This document shows positions 43,756 to 53,689 of a DNA stretch of 64,000 nucleotides, in pieces. Where the stretch lies: assembly GCF_013393945.1 (NCBI RefSeq), contig NZ_CP040297.1:4620001-4684000 (forward strand), in the 5' to 3' direction. The position numbers were made by a program, and so were the translations under genes. Numbering within the stretch: position 1 is the stretch's first letter; each line of letters begins with the position of its first letter. This DNA comes from Nostoc sp. TCL26-01. GTDB lineage: Bacteria; Cyanobacteriota; Cyanobacteriia; Cyanobacteriales; Nostocaceae. Below the pieces are notes generated by a model, which saw only the letters and a program-made list of their open reading frames with translations, ran no database searches and was not told where the DNA came from.

Positions 43756-44442
43756 TTAATTTAACATTTTTTCTAGAGCTAAGACATCAGGAATCGAGAT
43801 GGTGTCTTGATCTCGCTTAATCAAGCCTTTTTTTTCTAATCTTGTCAATACCCTAGTCACTGTTTCTCGCGCTAACCCACTCAAACTACTGATTTCTCGG
43901 TGAGGTAAGTTGGGAATTTCTGTGCCTGTCTGCCCATGTTTTCCTTGGCTTTCTTGCAAAAACAACAATGTATCTACTACCCGTGACTGACTATCTGATT
44001 CCCGCAGCCGCAAGCGCCGATTGACTTGTCGCAAGCGTTGAGCCATCAACTTAGATAGGCGAACTCCTGCCATTGGTTCTGTTTCCAATAATTTCAGAAA
44101 ATCTTGGGATGGTATACTGCCAATCACCGTGGTAGCCAAAGTAATCACATCTGTAGAGCGAGTTACTTCATTTAGTGCTGCCATTTCCCCAAACAATTCT
44201 CCTTTACCTAAAATATTCAGCGTTACCTCTTTCCCTTCCAAATTATAAGTACGGATTTTTACCCAGCCTTCAACTATAAAATATACCGAACCTCCCCAGT
44301 CATTTTCTAGCAAGATGACTTGATTAGCTGGGTGTGTACGAGTAACAAGATGAGTAAGAGCTAGTTTTACGGCATTTTCTGGTAATCCTTGAAAAAAAGA
44401 AATCAAATTCATCCAAGGATTATTGTTATATCGGTCTTCCAT
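43756..44442 (-). CDS. Crp/Fnr-family transcriptional regulator
   Basis: A 228-residue protein with an N-terminal cyclic-nucleotide-binding fold (about 18-130, GKGELFGEMAALNEVTRSTDV) and a C-terminal HTH (about 150-225, REISSLSGLARETVTRVLTRLEKKGLI). The phosphate-binding cassette is diverged, so cAMP binding is unsure. It is the first gene of a two-gene minus-strand unit with the DUF2232 gene. Its target is unknown. Confidence 0.93.
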   Translation of the reverse strand: MEDRYNNNPWMNLISFFQGLPENAVKLALTHLVTRTHPANQVILLENDWGGSVYFIVEGWVKIRTYNLEGKEVTLNILGKGELFGEMAALNEVTRSTDVITLATTVIGSIPSQDFLKLLETEPMAGVRLSKLMAQRLRQVNRRLRLRESDSQSRVVDTLLFLQESQGKHGQTGTEIPNLPHREISSLSGLARETVTRVLTRLEKKGLIKRDQDTISIPDVLALEKMLN

Positions 44443-45199
44443 TACAACATTATGATTCAGCAGCTATGTGTAAAAAAACAAGAGCGCTATATTCAGCCTA
44501 AGCGATTCAGGTACTTATTTTTACAAAAAATCATCCCGGTTTGCTACTCCAGCTAGTGATTGAAGCATTTTTCTCTACAATCTCTATCTTAAGAGATAGA
44601 ACTGTGTGAACTTCCGGCCCGCAACAACTGTTTGCCTTTCGTAAATATGCTGTTAGAACTAATAATACTCGCAAGGGGGTGAGAAAGGGGAATGGGTAAT
44701 AATCAATAGTCATTAGTCATTAGTCATTAGTCAATGGTCAATAGTCAATAGTCATTAGTCACCACTCTCCGACTTCCGACTTCCACTCAGCACTTCGCAC
44801 TCAGCACTCCCTCACTCTCTACTCCCCCGTGTTTTTACATAGTAGAAAATTTGCTTGGCGGTTTGGATTTTTTTGTGTTTTCATACTATGAAGTCCCAAA
44901 GGCTGTAATATTCGCTTGAACAACTGACTTGAAAGTAGGTATTCCCAATGAAACAAGTTTCATCATCAATTATGATAAATCTCTCTTCCCTCACTCCCTA
45001 TTCCCTGACAATTTGAGAGTTTTAATCAAGCAATGAGTCATGACTATAAAACCAACGAAATCATTATGTCTTCACCCGTAAAACCTTATACCCTTACACC
45101 CTAAAACCAGGAATTTAGAGACAAAGCTTAAAAAAACTACAATTGTCAAATTAATTTTCCACCCAGTTAACCTAAAAGTTCTAGCTAAGGTAATTTAAA
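44443..45199. other. 757-base intergenic region with STRR blocks
   Basis: It contains the palindrome TCTATCT-TAAG-AGATAGA (44583-44600), heptamers AGTCATT/AGTCAAT/GGTCAAT (44702-44759), CACTCAGCAC-type units (44785-44812) and otherwise AT-rich DNA. A 60-codon minus-strand frame at 44531-44713 has no coding signs. No gene is called. Confidence 0.6.
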
Positions 45200-48100
45200 G
45201 TGACTTCCCGTACTGATGAAATTCAAAAACTAATTGCAGATATTGACAGTTTACTCAGTAGCAGTGGTAAGCGCCTGTCTCGGCTGCTGTCTAGTCAGGC
45301 GCAAGATCCAAATGAGGTTTTGGAGAAAATTCGGACTTTTTTAGTTAATCTCTATGAGAGTGAGATAGCAGAAAATGCGAACCGCGATTTAGCTACGGGA
45401 CAGAATTATAATTCATCTTTGTTAACAAAATTTATTAATCAAGATCAGCATCAGTCTTCTACACAGCTGGAGCAAACTCAGCAAGAAGATAGTTATGCTT
45501 CATTTCAACAATTTAAAAATGAGTTATCCGAATTAATCCAACCCTTGCAAGGAGAAATCACCGCATTGTTGCAAGAGCGAACAATTCTGATGCAGGAAAT
45601 TCGCCAGTTGGAACAAAAACGATTACAAAATTATTCCTTAAGTCAGCAGTTAGCGAATCAAGAGCAAATAATTACCGACTTTTTGCAGGTGCTGATGAAT
45701 CGTTTAGCACCAGCTTTAGCCGTTCAGGTAACGGGAACTACGGCTAATCTTCCTCATGATGTTCATGATAGCGATCGCTCTAGCTTGAATTCAACCGCCC
45801 CACCTCCAACATTTTGGGAGTCATCAGAACAGGGGGAACGTTTAACACAACTCACTCAGGAATTAGATCAGCGTTTGTTGTCCTTGGATGGGACTGTTAA
45901 CGTAATTTTTGACGCACTACAGCGCAATATTAATACTTATCATGAGTCTTTGTCTCAAGCACTGGCAAGAATGCACAGTACAGGCTTGCAAGGCGAAAGG
46001 GTAATGGCGGATTTTCTGAATAATTTGACACAGTATTTACAACAACAAGTATCAAATTTACCTTCATCTATCCAAGACAAAGAAAATTCTCTGCCTAGTT
46101 TATCGCTATCTTTGCCAACTATTCCACCAGCCCCTAAACTAGACCCCATTCCTACACCTAGTCCAGAGTTAGTATCGACACCGCCAGCACCAGATAATCA
46201 AGCAGTTACTAACACAGATGAGCTAGATGCAGTACTTTTACAGCTTGGTGTTGATACACCTTTAGCAGCAGATGAGCCGGATACACCAACAACATTATTT
46301 TCGGAGGGTTGGGAATTAGAAGGTGATGAAGTAGATTTAATCTACGCGAGCTTGTTTGGCAATGATCGTTTTTCTCATGTCGGTATGGCATTCAATCCAG
46401 AGTCCATGACGACTGATTTACCAGACTTGGATGTGGAAGATGCACCCACAACTCCGATTCATCCTGTTGCAGATGTGGATATGGCAGCAATGATGCCGGA
46501 TGCGTGGTTTGATCAATCAGATACGGGTTTATTTGATTTAGTTGAACTGAACTCAGACGAAACCCCAATTACTTCCACACCATCATCAGATTTGTGGCAA
46601 GCGCCGTTGTTTGAGGTGGAAACTCAAACAAATTTACTGGAAATGGCTCCAGCGATCTCCACACCGCCAACAAATGATGATATTATTGCCACCCTAGCAG
46701 ATTTATCAATTAACACTGATGTCGATTTGGCAGAACAGTTGATAGATACAGAAAAATCACCTGTAACTCCAGCACCTCAAACACCAGCAGTAGTCATTCC
46801 CCATGAGCAACCAGAACAATTAGCCAATAACTATACCCCTGCTTCACCTCAAGAAAATTTACTTTCTCCAGAAGTCACTCAATTAATCAAGCTGCCAGAT
46901 ATTTCCTTAAATGAGGAGCAATGGCTGAAATTACATCAAGATTTGGCTAAATTAGATGAGCAGCCGTCATCAGAGACACAATTTGCCGAGATTACTCCAG
47001 AAGTTCATAGCCAACAGGAACCGGAAGTAACCGAAAATCATCTTAGCGTGGTTGCTGATGTGGAAGTTCCCCAGGTTGCTTCCATATCTCTACCGCAAAC
47101 ACAAACAGTTTTGGACTTCACCCCCAATAGCGAAAACGAAACCAAAACAGCAGTCAATACACCTACTCCCATACAGCCAAATCCAGAAGTTACGCCACAA
47201 AGTTCTGATTCTGTTTGGTATTTGGGGATTGATTTAGGAACCACAGGGATTTCTGCGGCTTTATTAAATCGCTCTACGGGTGTGGTGTATCCTATTTATT
47301 GGTCAGCCGAAACACAACCAGGGGCAAATTCATTCCAGCAGTCATTCCGCTTACCAGCAGAGGTTTATCTACCGACGACTTCTGTGACTCCCTCTGGGAT
47401 GGAAGGAACACCAGGTTCATCAACCCCTGATGTGAAAAGTCATCTTTACTCTGTGCAGTTGAAGCCATATTTACAGGTGGCGATTCCCTACAAAAATCAA
47501 CTGCAAAAATGGGAACCTGTATTGCAATTTAATGAACTTTCAGCAGGGCCTTTGATTTGGGTAGTGCGATCGCTCTCAAAGTTACTTTTAACCCTCAAGG
47601 CAGACCGTTACAGCACAACTCAGGGGTTAATTGCCACAGCTGTCGGTCTAAATCAACGGACTTTCCATCATATTACCAGTAATATTGCGGGAATTATCTG
47701 CAATTGTCCATCTAGTTGGTCAGAACAATATCGTTTTAATGTGCGAGAAGCTTTACTTACCAGTAAATTAGTCCCACATCCAGGGCAAGTCTTTTTTGTT
47801 GAAGAAGCGATCGCCAATACTCTCAGTTTCCTTGACGGTGCTAATGGTGAAGCTGTCCAATTAAGTACTCACAAAGGCTTATCCCCAGCCAATAGCAGCG
47901 ATCATCCCTTAATTGGTCATACCCTGATTATCAATGTGGGTGCAACAGCCACAGAAATGGCACTAGTCGATATCCCAGATAGCTTATCACAACTGACACA
48001 CAATAATTTCATGCTCCACAGTTTCGCCTACGCCAGCAAAGGACTGGAGCAGGATATTATCTGTCAGTTACTTTTATCAACAAAATATCGCCAATCTCGC

Positions 48101-49075
48101 TGGGAAAATCCAGAAGATCATCAAAAAATTACCAGTAACCCTTGGCAATGGCAATCGGCTGTTCCTGGTGTAGATAGAATGCAATGGCAGAGTTTAGGGT
48201 GGGAAGAATTAGTATTACCCCGCGTCGGTGAACCTGATATCCATGCGCGGATTCGCCTCCAGCAGCGTCTAGAAAGTTCCTTGCTAGGGCAAGCGGTGAT
48301 TGATGCTGCTTTGGCTTTGAAGTTGATTTTACAACACCAAGAGTCTTTCAGTTTAGATTTAGCTGATCAACGCTGGGTATTACAGCGTCGAGATTTAGAA
48401 AGTCAGGTGTTTGTCCCCTTCGTTCGTCGTCTCAACCGCGAACTTAACAAGTTGTTGGTGGCGCGGGGTATCCCGACAGAAGCGATTAATCAAGCCATTT
48501 TAACTGGTGGGGTAGCTAATTTGGGTGTGGTAAATCGTTGGCTGAGGCAAAAACTCCCCAGTGCAAAGATTATTCAAGACTCCTATCTGGGGGAAAACGG
48601 CGCACCTAACTGTAGTCGAGTTGCTTGTGGTTTGGCGATGCTACCCTTACATCCCCAAGTTTTAGAAGAATCCCGACATCAATATACTGATTATTTCCTG
48701 TTCACCGAATTACTGCGGCTATTGCCAGACAGAACTTTATCTTTTAACGAAGTACTGCAATTATTTGAAGCACGGGGAATTAATACCAGTATTTGTCAGC
48801 AACGCTTATTAGCTTTCCTAGAAGGTGAACTACCCCCCGGCTTAATTCCAGTCACCCCCGAATCTACCTGGTTAACAGCAAATTCTCTGAGTAATGCTGA
48901 TTATCAGGCGATCGCTACTACACCACTTTTTGCCAAACAAGGCAATCTTTCCTACCGTCCCAACCCCCAACAATTGCTAGTATTCCATCGTTATCTAGAT
49001 GCTATCAAAGCCAGCACCCAACAATCACTAGAGGAACCTTATACTGTGAATTTTGTTGTCAGATCAACTCATTAA
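45200..49075 (+). CDS. 1291-residue protein with C-terminal Hsp70-like domain
   Basis: It starts with GTG. Residues 1-300 are mainly charged coiled coil. About 300-670 is Pro/Glu/Thr/Ser-rich and likely disordered. From about 672 an Hsp70/actin-like ATPase domain follows (VWYLGIDLGTTGISAALLNR, SSWSEQYRFNVREALL, LIINVGATATEMALVDI, LTGGVANLGVVNRWL). It extends to about 1180, with a helical C-terminus. It is not a normal DnaK because the N-terminal two thirds differ. A scaffolding or assembly role is inferred, not shown. Confidence 0.85.
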   Translation: MTSRTDEIQKLIADIDSLLSSSGKRLSRLLSSQAQDPNEVLEKIRTFLVNLYESEIAENANRDLATGQNYNSSLLTKFINQDQHQSSTQLEQTQQEDSYASFQQFKNELSELIQPLQGEITALLQERTILMQEIRQLEQKRLQNYSLSQQLANQEQIITDFLQVLMNRLAPALAVQVTGTTANLPHDVHDSDRSSLNSTAPPPTFWESSEQGERLTQLTQELDQRLLSLDGTVNVIFDALQRNINTYHESLSQALARMHSTGLQGERVMADFLNNLTQYLQQQVSNLPSSIQDKENSLPSLSLSLPTIPPAPKLDPIPTPSPELVSTPPAPDNQAVTNTDELDAVLLQLGVDTPLAADEPDTPTTLFSEGWELEGDEVDLIYASLFGNDRFSHVGMAFNPESMTTDLPDLDVEDAPTTPIHPVADVDMAAMMPDAWFDQSDTGLFDLVELNSDETPITSTPSSDLWQAPLFEVETQTNLLEMAPAISTPPTNDDIIATLADLSINTDVDLAEQLIDTEKSPVTPAPQTPAVVIPHEQPEQLANNYTPASPQENLLSPEVTQLIKLPDISLNEEQWLKLHQDLAKLDEQPSSETQFAEITPEVHSQQEPEVTENHLSVVADVEVPQVASISLPQTQTVLDFTPNSENETKTAVNTPTPIQPNPEVTPQSSDSVWYLGIDLGTTGISAALLNRSTGVVYPIYWSAETQPGANSFQQSFRLPAEVYLPTTSVTPSGMEGTPGSSTPDVKSHLYSVQLKPYLQVAIPYKNQLQKWEPVLQFNELSAGPLIWVVRSLSKLLLTLKADRYSTTQGLIATAVGLNQRTFHHITSNIAGIICNCPSSWSEQYRFNVREALLTSKLVPHPGQVFFVEEAIANTLSFLDGANGEAVQLSTHKGLSPANSSDHPLIGHTLIINVGATATEMALVDIPDSLSQLTHNNFMLHSFAYASKGLEQDIICQLLLSTKYRQSRWENPEDHQKITSNPWQWQSAVPGVDRMQWQSLGWEELVLPRVGEPDIHARIRLQQRLESSLLGQAVIDAALALKLILQHQESFSLDLADQRWVLQRRDLESQVFVPFVRRLNRELNKLLVARGIPTEAINQAILTGGVANLGVVNRWLRQKLPSAKIIQDSYLGENGAPNCSRVACGLAMLPLHPQVLEESRHQYTDYFLFTELLRLLPDRTLSFNEVLQLFEARGINTSICQQRLLAFLEGELPPGLIPVTPESTWLTANSLSNADYQAIATTPLFAKQGNLSYRPNPQQLLVFHRYLDAIKASTQQSLEEPYTVNFVVRSTH

Positions 49076-49099
49076 TATCCCAGAAAATATTAGATGTAG

Positions 49100-49126
49100 G
49101 TTGGGTGGAGCAACACGCAACCCAAC
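49100..49126. terminator. GTTGGGT palindrome between convergent genes
   Basis: GTTGGGT (49100-49106) pairs with ACCCAAC (49120-49126). It is of the common dispersed type (a relative occurs near 37548-37617) and lies between the convergent Hsp70-like and repeat-protein genes. Confidence 0.45.
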
Positions 49127-49159
49127 ACCCTAATTCATATTAAATTACACAAATTTATC

Positions 49160-50935
49160 TTAGGATTTGTTGAGATAAGACTTAGCCCAAGAGTAGCGTT
49201 TTACATCTTTTTTTAGTAAATATTCTGCTGCTTCATGTCGTTTCTCTTGATTTTTTGTACTACGGAATACTCGTTTTAGTTCATCATCAATATCTTCACT
49301 TTTAGCTCCACGTTGTATTGCTTGTTCAAACCGATAATCACCTTCCACATAGTCACTACGATCATAAGAAATTGCGCCCATTAAGGTATAAGGTTGATAG
49401 CTATCAGGCTGATATTCCATAGCTTTTCTGGCACAATTTTCAGCATCAGCCAATTCATCCATATCTCTGAATGCTGCACCTCTAGTCACTAAAATAGCTG
49501 ACTTGAGATTACCTTCTTTGATTTTTCCTAAGTCTAGATTAGTTAATTTTAATGCTTGTTCTGGTTCATTTGCTTTACGCCAATAACTACTAGCTGTAGG
49601 TATTTGCCACTTATTTCCAGTTCGCTTAAGTTCTTGCTCATGAAACTCTGCTTCTAGTCTGTAATGAGCAATGGCAATCTTACCATCACGAGACAACATT
49701 TTTTGTTCTAATAGTTGAGCAACTAAAAGAGGATCTAGACGTTCCTTGTTATCCAACTTCACCATAATTGTGTAAAATGGCTGCATTTCTAGATTAGGGT
49801 CTATCAATCCATATTTTCTTTTGAGTATTTCAAAATGTTTTTGTTGAGCTAACAGAATAATATCTTCACGTCCATGATTATTTAACCATGTGATTTCTAC
49901 TTCACTGAGGATTACTGATTTTCCTATCTTTAATTTCAGAGTATCAGCATATTTATCATTGGCAATTTTCAGTGTTTCTACCAATTTAGCTTGAGTAATA
50001 AATGTCAAATCCTGTTCATCTAACTGACTTTCTGAATCAAGCTTTTTTAGAATTGTATATAGATAATTAGTTGGCGATAAGTTATCATATTGAGCTGCTT
50101 TATACTTTATCTTCAAGGCAGTAAATTCTCGTTTTTGTTCTAGTTCTTCTGCAATAGCAATTGTTTCAGTCAATCCTTGTTGTTCTAACCAGTAAATTTC
50201 CGAATACATTAGTTTTTTATCTGCATCAAGTTTTTGTAGTATCTGATATAATTGACTAGATAGAGATGTATATGGATGTTGACTGGCATTATACTTAATC
50301 TTGAGTTGAGTAAATTGAGCCTGCTTTGCAGACTTTTGTTGTTCAAATATTTCTATAGTTTCAAAAAGTTCTTGATTTAATAGCCATTCATATTCAGAGT
50401 CGTTTAAATTATCTTCTGTATCTATTTTTTTGAGTATTTTGTACAATCGGCTGTCAGGGAATGAATCTTGATATTTAGTAGCTTGATACTTTTTTTTCAA
50501 GTCCTTAAATTTTTTTAAATCCTGAATAATTGCCACTGTTTGCGTAAAATTATTATTTTGTAATAATTCTATTTCTACGTTACTGAGATCATTTCCTGAT
50601 TCTAGTTTCCAAAGTATCGTGTACAAAAAACTATCGATTGAAAATTCCCAAGGTTTAGTAATTTTATACTTACTTTTCAAATAAGCAAAATCAGCTTCTA
50701 TTCTTTTAGCTTCTCCAGCGCTAAATTGCTGTAGCTGAATAACTTCAATTGTTTCCAAAAGTCTTTGCTCTTTTAACCAATCAAACTCTAATTCATTCAG
50801 TTTAAGTCCCAAATCAACTTTACGTAAAATGAGATACAGTAAACTTGACGGTGATGATTCTTGATAATTAGTAGCTTGATACTTAGATTTTAGTGCAGTG
50901 AAGTGTTTGAGCCGATTTTCCTGTTCTTGATCCAT
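49160..50935 (-). CDS. 591-residue protein of ~60-residue repeats plus TPR-like C-terminus
   Basis: Five full copies of a unit of about 60 residues at 11-70, 82-141, 142-201, 207-266 and 270-329, then a shortened unit 330-366 and a diverged one 367-431. The unit has the pattern F..LK.KY.A..Y....S..S.LY.IL.K.D....L...E..WL..Q.L.ETI.I. All copies are helical. Residues 450-545 look like two TPR-type repeats. No signal peptide. I recognise no named family for the repeat unit. It is convergent with the Hsp70-like gene. Confidence 0.85.
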   Translation of the reverse strand: MDQEQENRLKHFTALKSKYQATNYQESSPSSLLYLILRKVDLGLKLNELEFDWLKEQRLLETIEVIQLQQFSAGEAKRIEADFAYLKSKYKITKPWEFSIDSFLYTILWKLESGNDLSNVEIELLQNNNFTQTVAIIQDLKKFKDLKKKYQATKYQDSFPDSRLYKILKKIDTEDNLNDSEYEWLLNQELFETIEIFEQQKSAKQAQFTQLKIKYNASQHPYTSLSSQLYQILQKLDADKKLMYSEIYWLEQQGLTETIAIAEELEQKREFTALKIKYKAAQYDNLSPTNYLYTILKKLDSESQLDEQDLTFITQAKLVETLKIANDKYADTLKLKIGKSVILSEVEITWLNNHGREDIILLAQQKHFEILKRKYGLIDPNLEMQPFYTIMVKLDNKERLDPLLVAQLLEQKMLSRDGKIAIAHYRLEAEFHEQELKRTGNKWQIPTASSYWRKANEPEQALKLTNLDLGKIKEGNLKSAILVTRGAAFRDMDELADAENCARKAMEYQPDSYQPYTLMGAISYDRSDYVEGDYRFEQAIQRGAKSEDIDDELKRVFRSTKNQEKRHEAAEYLLKKDVKRYSWAKSYLNKS

Positions 50936-51018
50936 GTTGACAGTAGATGCGATACCTACGGTAAGCTCCGCTAACGCACTTAGTAAAATGTGTTATCTAC
51001 TACCATAACAACACTAGT

Positions 51019-51045
51019 AAAAAAAGGCGAGTAAAATACTCACCC
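51019..51045 (-). terminator. rho-independent terminator after aroC
   Basis: On the minus strand GGTGAGTA-TTT-TACTCGCC followed by seven T. Eight-bp stem, tight loop. It lies about 57 bases after the aroC stop. Confidence 0.9.
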
Positions 51046-51101
51046 AAGAAAAATCAGTATTTCTCAAAATACACAATTTCCCAAAATACACAGCGTAATT
51101 G

Positions 51102-52190
51102 CTACAATACTCCACACTGCCCATGCTGGCGTAACAAATGGTCACACAACACCAGTGCCACCATTGCTTCCACCATCGGCACTGCACGTGGTAAAACACA
51201 AGGATCATGTCTGCCTTTTGCGGCTAATACAGTTTCTTCACCTTCACGAGTGACTGTTTTTTGCTCTTTCCTAATGGTAGCTGTGGGTTTAAATGCAACT
51301 CGCAAAATGATATTTTCGCCGTTGGCAATACCACCTTGAATCCCACCAGAACGGTTAGTTACAGTGCGGATTTCGCCGTGATCATCAATATAATATTCGT
51401 CGTTATGTTCAATTCCTGTGAGCAGAGTTCCCGCAAAGCCAGAACCAATTTCAAAACCTTTGCTAGCAGGGAGAGACATCACAGCTTTAGCGATATCAGC
51501 TTCTAATTTATCAAATACTGGCTCACCCAAACCTTTCGGCACATTCCGCGCTACACATTCCACCACACCACCGATAGAATCACCTTGTCTACCAGTTTGC
51601 TCGATTAATTCAATCATCCGTTCTGCCAATTCTGCATCAGGACAACGCACAATGTTGCTTTCTACCTGTTCTAAGGTGACAGTATTCGGATCTACTACAC
51701 CCTCTAAATCCTTGATGCGCTTGACATAACCGACTATCTCTACATTAGCAACTTGACGGAGAATTTTTTTAGCGATCGCACCTGCGGCTACTCGTCCAAT
51801 TGTCTCACGAGCTGACGACCTACCCCCACCTTGCCAATTCCGAATCCCATATTTAGCATCGTAGGTTGCATCTGCATGGGAAGGGCGATACTTTTGTGCC
51901 ATCTCGTCATAATCTTGGGGACGAGTATCTTTATTCCGCACCAAAATCGATATTGGTGTTCCTAGAGTTTTACCTTCAAAAACTCCAGACAGAATCTCAC
52001 AAGTGTCTGCTTCCTTGCGGGGTGTAGTGATTTTACTTTGCCCCGGTCGTCTTCTATCTAACTCTAGTTGAATTTCTTCAGCAGAAATTTCTAATCGTGG
52101 AGGACAACCATCAATCACAACTCCCACGCCTCCGCCGTGAGACTCGCCAAAAGTAGTGATCCGAAATAGATGTCCAAAAGTATTTCCCAT
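51102..52190 (-). CDS. aroC: chorismate synthase
   Basis: A 362-residue FMN-dependent enzyme, last step of the shikimate route. Signatures GESHGGGVGVVIDGCPP, RRPGQSKITTPRKE, GGRSSARETIGRVAAGA and GGIQGGIANGENI are intact. It is monocistronic and ends at a clear terminator. It shares the minus strand with psbA, which lies upstream by about 130 bases with its own terminator. Confidence 0.98.
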   Translation of the reverse strand: MGNTFGHLFRITTFGESHGGGVGVVIDGCPPRLEISAEEIQLELDRRRPGQSKITTPRKEADTCEILSGVFEGKTLGTPISILVRNKDTRPQDYDEMAQKYRPSHADATYDAKYGIRNWQGGGRSSARETIGRVAAGAIAKKILRQVANVEIVGYVKRIKDLEGVVDPNTVTLEQVESNIVRCPDAELAERMIELIEQTGRQGDSIGGVVECVARNVPKGLGEPVFDKLEADIAKAVMSLPASKGFEIGSGFAGTLLTGIEHNDEYYIDDHGEIRTVTNRSGGIQGGIANGENIILRVAFKPTATIRKEQKTVTREGEETVLAAKGRHDPCVLPRAVPMVEAMVALVLCDHLLRQHGQCGVL

Positions 52191-52266
52191 GACGTTGAAG
52201 CAAAAGGATGCAGTTTATGTATTGTACCTAGAGTTTTCGCTCTGCACACAAACTAAATTTATTAAC

Positions 52267-52300
52267 AAAAAAGCGCCCCCCGTGAGGGAGACGCTTTTTC
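52267..52300 (-). terminator. psbA terminator
   Basis: On the minus strand AAAAAGCGTCTCCC pairs with GGGGGGCGCTTTTTT and runs into GTTAATAAA. The stem includes at least eight perfect base pairs at the base. It lies 22 bases after the psbA stop. Confidence 0.9.
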
Positions 52301-52321
52301 GAGCTAGATTAAGCTGAGAAA

Positions 52322-53404
52322 TTAACCGTGGATAGCAGGAGCGCTGATAGCCACAGGAGCAGACTCAGCAGCAGCCAAATCTAAGGGGAAGTTGTGAGCA
52401 TTGCGCTCGTGCATGACTTCCATACCCAAGTTAGCGCGGTTGATGATGTCAGCCCAGGTATTGATTACACGACCTTGAGAGTCGATGATGGATTGGTTGA
52501 AGTTGAATCCGTTCAAGTTGAACGCCATTGTGCTTACGCCTAGGGCGGTGAACCAGATACCAATCACTGGCCATGCTGCTAGGAAGAAGTGCAAGGAACG
52601 GCTGTTGTTGAAGGATGCGTATTGGAAGATGAGACGACCGAAGTAGCCGTGGGCTGCCACGATGTTGTAGGTTTCTTCTTCTTGTCCGAATTTGTAGCCG
52701 TAGTTCTGTGATTCGTTTTCGCTGGTTTCACGAACTAAGGAAGATGTTACTAAGCTTCCGTGCATTGCACTGAATAAGCTTCCACCGAATACTCCTGCTA
52801 CTCCTAACATATGGAAGGGGTGCATCAGGATGTTATGCTCTGCTTGGAACACGATCATGAAGTTGAAGGTTCCAGAGATACCCAAGGGCATTCCGTCTGA
52901 GAATGATCCTTGTCCGATTGGGTATACCAAGAATACTGCTGTTGCTGCTGCTACGGGGGCGGAGAAGGCTAGGCAGATCCATGGACGCATTCCTAGGCGG
53001 TATGATAGTTCCCATTCACGTCCTAGGTAGCAGAATACTCCGATTAAGAAGTGGAATACTACTAGTTGGTATGGACCTCCGTTGTATAACCACTCGTCTA
53101 ATGATGCTGCTTCCCATATTGGGTAGAAGTGTAGTCCAATTGCGTTGGATGATGGTACTACTGCTCCGGAGATGATGTTGTTTCCGTACATTAATGAACC
53201 TGCTACTGGTTCACGGATGCCGTCGATGTCTACGGGGGGGGCGGCGATGAAGGCGATGATGAAGCAGGTGGTTGCAGCTAGCAAGGTGGGGATCATTAAT
53301 ACGCCGAACCAGCCGATGTATATGCGGTTGTTGGTGCTGGTGATCCAGTTGCAGAACTGTTCCCATACGTTGGCGCTTTGGCGCTGTTGTAAGGTTGCGG
53401 TCAT
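52322..53404 (-). CDS. psbA: photosystem II D1 protein
   Basis: A 360-residue PSII reaction-centre core subunit. Residue 130 is Glu (CYLGREWELS), the high-light or D1:2 form of cyanobacteria. The C-terminal processing site is after Ala344 (LDLAAAESAPVAISAPAIHG) and the 16-residue extension is present. Codon use is strongly biased and unlike that of its neighbours, as expected for a highly expressed gene. The 5' leader contains a hairpin at 53440-53461. Several psbA copies usually exist in such genomes; only one is in this window. Confidence 0.98.
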   Translation of the reverse strand: MTATLQQRQSANVWEQFCNWITSTNNRIYIGWFGVLMIPTLLAATTCFIIAFIAAPPVDIDGIREPVAGSLMYGNNIISGAVVPSSNAIGLHFYPIWEAASLDEWLYNGGPYQLVVFHFLIGVFCYLGREWELSYRLGMRPWICLAFSAPVAAATAVFLVYPIGQGSFSDGMPLGISGTFNFMIVFQAEHNILMHPFHMLGVAGVFGGSLFSAMHGSLVTSSLVRETSENESQNYGYKFGQEEETYNIVAAHGYFGRLIFQYASFNNSRSLHFFLAAWPVIGIWFTALGVSTMAFNLNGFNFNQSIIDSQGRVINTWADIINRANLGMEVMHERNAHNFPLDLAAAESAPVAISAPAIHG

Positions 53405-53439
53405 GGTTTTATAATTGCGGTTGTATTTTATGTATGTAT

Positions 53440-53461
53440 CAGGCGTGTTTGTTTTCGCCTG
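53440..53461 (-). promoter_or_regulatory. hairpin in the psbA 5' leader
   Basis: CAGGCG (53440-53445) pairs with CGCCTG (53456-53461) with a ten-base loop. It lies 36-57 bases before the psbA ATG and may affect mRNA stability. Confidence 0.5.
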
Positions 53462-53689
53462 TATTAGTAATTTACACCGCTTTACAAAAATTAATCAAGT
53501 AGGAGAGATTTTGTAGAGTTGATATTAATGATGAGTTTTACTTATTGAACGGCAAGATAAGGAGCGATCGCTCATGTTTATCCCTATACATCTGTGAAAT
53601 GTAGCATCTTGGTCAAGAATGCAACTTAAAAAACTGTAAATACGTCCTAATTAATTGATGTGCTTCCGCAATTATCTTCTGACCGGATT

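Noticed and set aside
44702..44830. Possible CRISPR array
   Set aside because: Units of 7 bases without spacers; these are STRRs.
52830..53414. Several antisense frames over psbA
   Set aside because: Biased codon use in psbA opens antisense frames; no start signals or family matches.
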